Below, piece by piece: positions 6,417 through 10,046 of a stretch of 10,046 nucleotides of DNA; within the stretch, counting starts at the first letter, position 1; each line of letters starts with the position of its first letter. Made by a program: the position numbers and the translations under genes. The notes beneath the pieces were generated by a model, which saw nothing but the letters and a program-made list of their open reading frames with translations, did no database searches and was not told the DNA's origin. Source of the DNA: Nitrospirota bacterium (lineage in GTDB: Bacteria; Nitrospirota; JACRHJ01); the NCBI GenBank assembly GCA_021785055.1, contig JAJYGS010000030.1:1-10046 (forward strand). Reading direction: 5' to 3'.

Positions 6417-6463
6417 GATTCTTCGCTCTGCTCAGAATGACATCCTTTTATTTCAGAATGACA
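6417..6463. repeat. Short interspersed repeat at the 5' end of the ankyrin gene
   Basis: On the plus strand TCAGAATGACA occurs twice, at 6432-6442 and 6453-6463. The first copy is the right arm of a small hairpin: ATTCT at 6418-6422 pairs with AGAAT at 6434-6438, with an inner GC/GC pairing (6425-6426 with 6430-6431). From memory, almost the same 26-base unit is a common dispersed repeat in many anaerobic bacterial genomes, where the core reads TTCGCTTCGCTC. I cannot confirm this from one copy. It fills the thrC-ankyrin gap and runs into the ankyrin reading frame. Confidence 0.6.
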
Positions 6464-6474
6464 CCTTTACACAA

Positions 6475-7530
6475 TCAGTATCCCAGCGCTTTCATCACTT
6501 CGTCCATCGTTCCCTTGATGGAAAGCGGCTTGGCTGATACCTTTATGGCCGTGTCCGGGTCCTTGAGGCCGTGGCCGGTGAGCGTGCAGACGATGCGCGC
6601 CTCTCCCTTGTAGTAGCCGAGGTTATTCAATTTTATCACGCCCGCGATGCTCGCGGCGGAAGCCGGTTCGCAGAATATGCCTTCCGTCGCCGCGACGAGT
6701 TTGTACGCCTCGATGATCTCGTCGTCCGTAACCATGTCGATGACGCCGCCGGATTCGTCCCTCGCGGCCTCCGCCGTCTTCCACGACGCCGGGTTGCCTA
6801 TGCGTATCGCGGTGGCGATGGTCTCCGGCTTCTCGACCGGATGTCCCATTACGATCGGCGCCGCGCCCGCCGCCTGGAATCCGGTCATTACGGGCAGCGA
6901 ATTTATTTTCCCGGCCTCTCTGTATCTTTTGTATCCCTTCCAGTATGCGCTTATATTCCCCGCGTTGCCGACGGGCAGGGCGTGGAAGTCCGGCGGGCCG
7001 CCCAGCGCGTCGCATATCTCGTACGCCGCCGACGTCTGGCCCTCGATGCGATACGGGTTGACGGAGTTGACGAGCGTGATTGGATACTTCGCCGACACCT
7101 CTCGTACGATGCGAAGCGCCTCGTCGAAATTCCCTTCAATCTGTATCACCCTCGCCCCATGCATCATCGCCTGGGCGAGCTTCCCAAGCGCGATCTTCCC
7201 CTCCGGGATGAGCACGAAGGCCTTTATCCCGGCGCGCGCGGCATACGCGGCGGCGGCGGCGGACGTGTTCCCGGTGGACGCGCAGATGACCGCGCCGGAG
7301 CCTTCCTCCACCGCCTTGGATATGGCCATCGTCATGCCCCGGTCCTTGAAGGAGCCGGTCGGGTTCGCGCCGTCGAACTTGAGGTAAATGTCGAGTTTCG
7401 GATTGATAAGCTTCGCGAGGTTCTTCGTCCGTACGAGCGGCGTATTGCCTTCCAGAAGCGTTATTACCGGCGTCTTTGCCGTCACCGGCAGGAACTCTCT
7501 GTACTCTTCTATTATCCCTTTCCAGGCCAT
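6475..7530 (-). CDS. thrC: Threonine synthase
   Basis: Threonine synthase converts O-phospho-L-homoserine to L-threonine and phosphate using pyridoxal phosphate. The 351-residue length is that of the compact ThrC class found in Bacillus. Key features are the PLP lysine in GSFKDRGM (Lys62), substrate loop CASTGNTSAA (83-92), the phosphate-binding GNAGNI (188-193), and a late LTGHGLKDP motif typical of ThrC. The start ATG directly abuts the TAA of the small zinc-protein gene (7531-7533) with no gap, and its ribosome-binding site lies inside that gene, so translation is coupled to it. An interval containing a short repeat follows the stop. Its substrate would come from the ApgM-like candidate kinase downstream. 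Identity is secure. Confidence 0.96.
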   Translation of the reverse strand: MAWKGIIEEYREFLPVTAKTPVITLLEGNTPLVRTKNLAKLINPKLDIYLKFDGANPTGSFKDRGMTMAISKAVEEGSGAVICASTGNTSAAAAAYAARAGIKAFVLIPEGKIALGKLAQAMMHGARVIQIEGNFDEALRIVREVSAKYPITLVNSVNPYRIEGQTSAAYEICDALGGPPDFHALPVGNAGNISAYWKGYKRYREAGKINSLPVMTGFQAAGAAPIVMGHPVEKPETIATAIRIGNPASWKTAEAARDESGGVIDMVTDDEIIEAYKLVAATEGIFCEPASAASIAGVIKLNNLGYYKGEARIVCTLTGHGLKDPDTAIKVSAKPLSIKGTMDEVMKALGY

Positions 7531-7758
7531 TTATGCCACCTTTTCGTAAGATATTATTTCTATCTCCGCCTTGCTCTTGCGCGCCGCCTCTACAGTTTTT
7601 TCCAAGGCTTCCGCCACATCGTCTGGAATAAATACTTCGCCGCACTGGCCGCACACATCGGCGGGGACATTTTTTATGATCAAAAAGCCGCCGTCCAATT
7701 CGACAGGGAAATTAGTCGTTACTCTTAAAACTTCTCCTTTACATACTGGGCAAATCAT
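7531..7758 (-). CDS. YgiT-type zinc-finger protein, candidate antitoxin
   Basis: This 75-residue protein has two CxxC knuckles (Cys3/Cys6 in CPVC and Cys36/Cys39 in CGQC), with GE following the second as in the N-terminal zinc domain of MqsA/YgiT antitoxins. A helical C-terminal segment follows (about 43-65). It lacks the DNA-binding helix-turn-helix domain of full MqsA, so autoregulation by DNA binding is not expected. The ATG at 7758 is chosen because GGAGG lies 5 nt upstream and the ATG overlaps the preceding stop as ATGA. A longer reading from 7791 would place 11 unrelated residues before the zinc knuckle. Genes for DUF4258 and YgiT-type proteins recur as adjacent pairs in bacteria, which is the basis of the antitoxin suggestion. 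GC content here is below that of the flanking threonine genes. Confidence 0.82.
   Translation of the reverse strand: MICPVCKGEVLRVTTNFPVELDGGFLIIKNVPADVCGQCGEVFIPDDVAEALEKTVEAARKSKAEIEIISYEKVA
7536..7544 (-). promoter_or_regulatory. Ribosome-binding site of thrC inside the upstream zinc-protein gene
   Basis: Minus-strand AAAAGGTGG ends 5 nt before the thrC ATG and overlaps the last sense codons of the small zinc-protein gene, whose TAA abuts the ATG. Ribosomes finishing that gene are placed to start thrC. Confidence 0.6.
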
Positions 7759-8069
7759 TTTCTCCTCCGAGTCTTCCAATCGCTTTCCCATTGCAATGAT
7801 GACGGAACATATACAGTTATTACAAAGGCTGCCCCTTCGTTTTCATCTAAAGCGAGGACTATGTGCAACGGCTTTTCTCCACCGACGCCTGATATTAAAT
7901 AACTTGGAAGTGGTTCGTCTTCGATGTAGGTTTCAATAACTTCGCCTGATAATATTGCATCAAATACATCTTGACGTTTAATTCCTCTTTCAAAAAGCCT
8001 TTTAAGGGCATGTTTCTTCCATTCGATTTTTCTTGATTTAACCGCCTCTATAATCTTTTCCAGAGGCAT
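7755..8069 (-). CDS. DUF4258-family protein, candidate toxin of a toxin-antitoxin pair
   Basis: This 104-residue protein shows the DUF4258 pattern: WKKHALKRLFERGI (His20, Arg24, Arg28), a GEVIETY segment (42-48), PLPSYLI (53-59), PLHIVLAL (67-74), ITVYVP (84-89) and a W-x-x-D-W-KTRRRK end (94-104). The family is small and basic, and I recall it being grouped with RelE/BrnT-like nucleases, but activity is not established from sequence. It starts 3 nt after the stop of the zinc-ribbon membrane gene and ends in an ATGA overlap with the YgiT-type gene, the toxin-first order seen in MqsRA-like pairs. GC is about 38% over 7801-8040 by hand count, against 63-72% in sampled hom and thrC lines, which suggests acquisition. 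It could instead be a non-toxic regulator. Confidence 0.78.
   Translation of the reverse strand: MPLEKIIEAVKSRKIEWKKHALKRLFERGIKRQDVFDAILSGEVIETYIEDEPLPSYLISGVGGEKPLHIVLALDENEGAAFVITVYVPSSLQWESDWKTRRRK
7764..7768 (-). promoter_or_regulatory. Ribosome-binding site fixing the YgiT-type gene start
   Basis: Minus-strand GGAGG with a 5-nt spacer to ATG 7758, lying within the last codons of the DUF4258 gene. It separates the real start from the longer in-frame ATG at 7791. Confidence 0.65.
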
Positions 8070-8072
8070 AGT

Positions 8073-8471
8073 TTATTCTTCGCTTTCGGGTTTCTCTTGT
8101 TTAATCTCGAACATATGCCCGCAATGCCTGCATTTCAGGGCCTCGGATTTAACCAGCTCGGCGCACATCGGACATTTCTTGGTGCCATTAACGGCGCCGT
8201 CCGATGTTCCCGCGTTCGTCGGCGGAAGCCCGCCGATTGTACCTGTTATAATTCCTATCCCGATAATGAAAATCACGATAACGGCAATCCATAAAAATGT
8301 ATAGGTTCCGCTGCCGATGCGAAAGCCGTGCCGGTCAAATATATTATGGCCGGACAAAACAAAATACCTGTAGCCGAAGATATTCTCGACGCGCGTTTTA
8401 AGCAGAAACGCCGCGACGGCGGATATGATAATTAAAACATAACCGCTCATGGTTCCGCGCTTATCCGACAT
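8073..8471 (-). CDS. Two-helix membrane protein with C-terminal zinc ribbon, function unknown
   Basis: This 132-residue protein has hydrophobic segments at about residues 10-24 and 59-77, with a loop of about 35 residues between them. A Gly/Thr/Asn linker leads to a zinc-ribbon signature with Cys100, Cys103, Cys114 and Cys117 (CPMC and CRHCGHMF), then an acidic tail. Such ribbons (double zinc-ribbon or UPF0547-like) often sit at the end of small membrane proteins without a known role. The start has GAGG 4 nt upstream (minus strand, 8476-8479); Met8 is an alternative. The gene follows hom after 36 nt and precedes the DUF4258 gene by 3 nt, so it appears part of the same inserted block. Sampled lines are 42-50% GC. 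I do not recognise a specific function. Confidence 0.75.
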   Translation of the reverse strand: MSDKRGTMSGYVLIIISAVAAFLLKTRVENIFGYRYFVLSGHNIFDRHGFRIGSGTYTFLWIAVIVIFIIGIGIITGTIGGLPPTNAGTSDGAVNGTKKCPMCAELVKSEALKCRHCGHMFEIKQEKPESEE

Positions 8472-8507
8472 ATCTCCTCACCTCATCTTGCTCATGCGTT
8501 CGCAAAC

Positions 8508-9818
8508 TTACTCTTCGCCCTCCACCCTTATCACCACCGTCCTGGCGGAAATCACCTCAAGTTCGTCTATCTTCGCAAGCGCCTTCCTGACATTTTTCTC
8601 CACGGCGCGGTGCGTCATAACGACAATGGGCACCGCGCTCCCGGCGTCGCGCCCGTGCTGGATTACGGACGATATGCTGATGTCGTGCCTGCCGAGGATG
8701 CCGGAGATTTTCGAGAGCACGCCGGGGTGGTCGAGCGCCGTAAAACGCATGTAATAACGGCAGCGCACCTTGTCTATCGGCATGACGGACAGTTTTTTCC
8801 TGTTGCCCTTTCTGAACGACGCGACGGGCATCCTGCCGCTTTTGCCGTAGAGGATGTCCCGCGATATGTCGATGACGTCCGATATGACGGCGCTCGCAGT
8901 CGGCATGTCCCCCGCGCCGCGCCCGTAGAACATCGCCGGCCCAAGGGCGTCCCCGACGACGTAAATCGCATTGAAAACGCCGTCCACCTTCGCGATTAAA
9001 TAATCCTCCGGGAGCATCGTCGGATGCACCCGCGCCTCTATCTCTCCGTCTCTGAGTTTGGCAATCGCCAGGAGTTTTATCTTGAAACCAAGCTCTCGCG
9101 CGTAGCGTATGTCCTCCGGCAGGATGTTCGAGATGCCCTCGGTATATATGTCCGGGAAATTTATCGGCGTGCCGTAGGCGATGTTCGCAAGTATCGCAAG
9201 CTTGTGCGCCGGGTCGATTCCCTCAACGTCGAAGGTCGGGTCCGCCTCCGCGTATCCCAGGGCCTTGGCCTCGTCCAGCACGTCGTCGAACTCTCGCCCC
9301 TCGTCCGTCATTTTCGTCAGGATATAGTTCGACGTGCCGTTTATGATTCCATAAATGGATTGGATATTGTTCGCGGCGATGCCCTGCTTTATCGCGCCGA
9401 TTATGGGTATGCCGCCGCCGACCGACGCCTCGAAGCCGACCGGGATGCCGGCATCCTGGGCCGCCGAAAATATCTCTTCTCCGTGCATGGCCAGCAGGGC
9501 CTTGTTCGCCGTAACGACGGGCTTGCCGCTCGCAAGCGCGGAGAGGATGAACTCCTTCGCGGGGTTGTATCCGCCCATAAGCTCTATTACGACGTCAACG
9601 CCGGCATCGTTTATTACCTCGCGGGCGTCCTTAGTATAAACATCTTTGGATATTTTCAAAGCCTTCGCGCGCGAGGCGTCTAAGTCCGCCGCCTTTACAA
9701 GCGATACTTCCGCGCCCAGCCGCCTGGAGATGATCTCCGCGTTCTCCCTGAGGAGCTTCACCACCCCGGAGCCGACCGTGCCGAGACCGATAAGACCAAC
9801 GCCGATTTTGGATTTCAT
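8508..9818 (-). CDS. hom: Homoserine dehydrogenase with C-terminal ACT domain
   Basis: Homoserine dehydrogenase reduces aspartate 4-semialdehyde to homoserine with NAD(P)H, at the branch to threonine and methionine. The 436-residue protein has the usual three parts. The Rossmann domain has GLGTVGSG (residues 11-18) and TANKALLA (103-110). The catalytic domain has GGGIPII (134-140), GIINGTSNYIL (157-167) and the GYAEADP...GIDPAHK segment (188-206, catalytic Lys206). An ACT domain (about 356-431) is marked by DHPGVLSKIS and probably gives feedback inhibition by threonine. The start ATG overlaps the stop of the upstream aminotransferase gene as ATGA, so the two are coupled. Its natural partner thrC lies beyond a block of three accessory genes. 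Identity is secure. Confidence 0.96.
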   Translation of the reverse strand: MKSKIGVGLIGLGTVGSGVVKLLRENAEIISRRLGAEVSLVKAADLDASRAKALKISKDVYTKDAREVINDAGVDVVIELMGGYNPAKEFILSALASGKPVVTANKALLAMHGEEIFSAAQDAGIPVGFEASVGGGIPIIGAIKQGIAANNIQSIYGIINGTSNYILTKMTDEGREFDDVLDEAKALGYAEADPTFDVEGIDPAHKLAILANIAYGTPINFPDIYTEGISNILPEDIRYARELGFKIKLLAIAKLRDGEIEARVHPTMLPEDYLIAKVDGVFNAIYVVGDALGPAMFYGRGAGDMPTASAVISDVIDISRDILYGKSGRMPVASFRKGNRKKLSVMPIDKVRCRYYMRFTALDHPGVLSKISGILGRHDISISSVIQHGRDAGSAVPIVVMTHRAVEKNVRKALAKIDELEVISARTVVIRVEGEE

Positions 9819-10046
9819 TCCCCCAGCACCTTTTTCAGCCCTTTTATCGCCTGCCGGGTCCTGTGCTCGTTCTCGATGAGCGCGAAGCGCACCCGACCTT
9901 CGCCGTACTCGCCGAAGCCGATGCCGGGCGAGACCGCGACCTTCGCCTTTGCGATAAGCATCTTCGAGAACTCAAGCGAACCCATGTGCCTAAACTTCTC
10001 CGGTATCCTCGCCCAGACGAACATCGTCGCGAGCGGCTTCGGTATC
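9815..10046 (-). CDS. Class I/II aminotransferase, AlaC-like, C-terminal end (gene continues past the right edge)
   Basis: Seventy-six residues of the C-terminus are present. The segments TMFVWARIP, RHMGSLEFSK, AVSPGIGFGEYGEGRVRFAL and ENEHRTRQAI are typical of the small domain of PLP-dependent fold-type I aminotransferases. The Arg in GRVRFAL corresponds to the carboxylate-binding arginine of the family. The wording is closest to glutamate-pyruvate aminotransferase AlaC (YfdZ) and related LL-diaminopimelate or aspartate aminotransferases. The catalytic lysine lies outside the window. The gene ends in a 4-nt overlap with hom, which puts it at or near the head of the threonine operon. Exact substrate cannot be decided from this fragment. 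Confidence 0.85.
   Translation of the reverse strand, partial: IPKPLATMFVWARIPEKFRHMGSLEFSKMLIAKAKVAVSPGIGFGEYGEGRVRFALIENEHRTRQAIKGLKKVLGE

Noticed and set aside
6432..6443. ATG at 6443 directly after AAAAGG as the ankyrin gene start
   Set aside because: It reads ATG TCA TTC TGA and stops after three codons, out of frame with the ankyrin repeats.
6571..7728. Long open frames on the plus strand opposite thrC, tolA, apgM and others
   Set aside because: They are antisense to well-identified genes, have arginine-rich composition typical of high-GC shadow frames, and show no recognisable domain.
8472..8507. Riboswitch, T-box or leader peptide controlling hom, thrC or lysC
   Set aside because: Gaps between these genes are 0-40 nt or overlaps, too short for such elements. 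Any leader would lie upstream of the aminotransferase gene, outside the window.

Overview
All recognisable genes lie on the minus strand and are read from the right edge of the window to the left. The base composition is high-GC except for one low-GC patch. A TolA-type protein, TolB and a Pal-type lipoprotein imply a Gram-negative, double-membraned bacterium. The order class I/II aminotransferase, homoserine dehydrogenase, threonine synthase, ApgM-like protein, aspartokinase suggests to me something near Desulfobacterota (Geobacter-like) or Nitrospirota. That placement is inference from gene order and composition, not proof.

Block 1 (about 3291-10046) is a tightly packed aspartate-family amino acid operon. 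It holds the 3' end of an AlaC-like aminotransferase, hom, thrC, an ApgM/alkaline-phosphatase-superfamily protein that is probably the missing homoserine kinase, and lysC. Neighbouring genes mostly abut or overlap by 4 nt (ATGA junctions at 9815-9818, 7755-7758 and 5791-5794; a zero-gap junction at 7530/7531). Together they would take aspartate to aspartyl phosphate (LysC), aspartate semialdehyde to homoserine (Hom), homoserine to phosphohomoserine (ApgM-like, proposed) and then to threonine (ThrC). The semialdehyde dehydrogenase (asd) and a classical GHMP-type thrB are not in the window. lysC carries a near-perfect internal ribosome-binding site and ATG exactly where the separately made regulatory beta subunit of alpha2beta2 aspartokinases begins.

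Two sets of accessory genes interrupt this operon. Between hom and thrC (about 7531-8471) lies a patch of clearly lower GC. It encodes a two-helix membrane protein with a C-terminal zinc ribbon, a DUF4258-type protein and a YgiT-type small zinc protein; the last two resemble a toxin-antitoxin pair. Between thrC and apgM lies an exported ankyrin-repeat protein. Its 5' end runs into a short interspersed repeat, which leaves it with no conventional start codon ahead of its signal peptide.

Block 2 (about 2512-3288) is a PHP-family tyrosine phosphatase of the CpsB/YwqE type, 2 nt downstream of lysC. Block 3 (1-2511) is tolA (TonB-like), tolB and pal. It has its own good sigma70-type promoter (2469-2498) in the gap after the phosphatase gene, and possibly a second promoter before pal. 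tolQ and tolR are not upstream of tolA. No rRNA, tRNA, CRISPR, insertion sequence or riboswitch was seen, and there is no gene-free stretch longer than about 100 bases.
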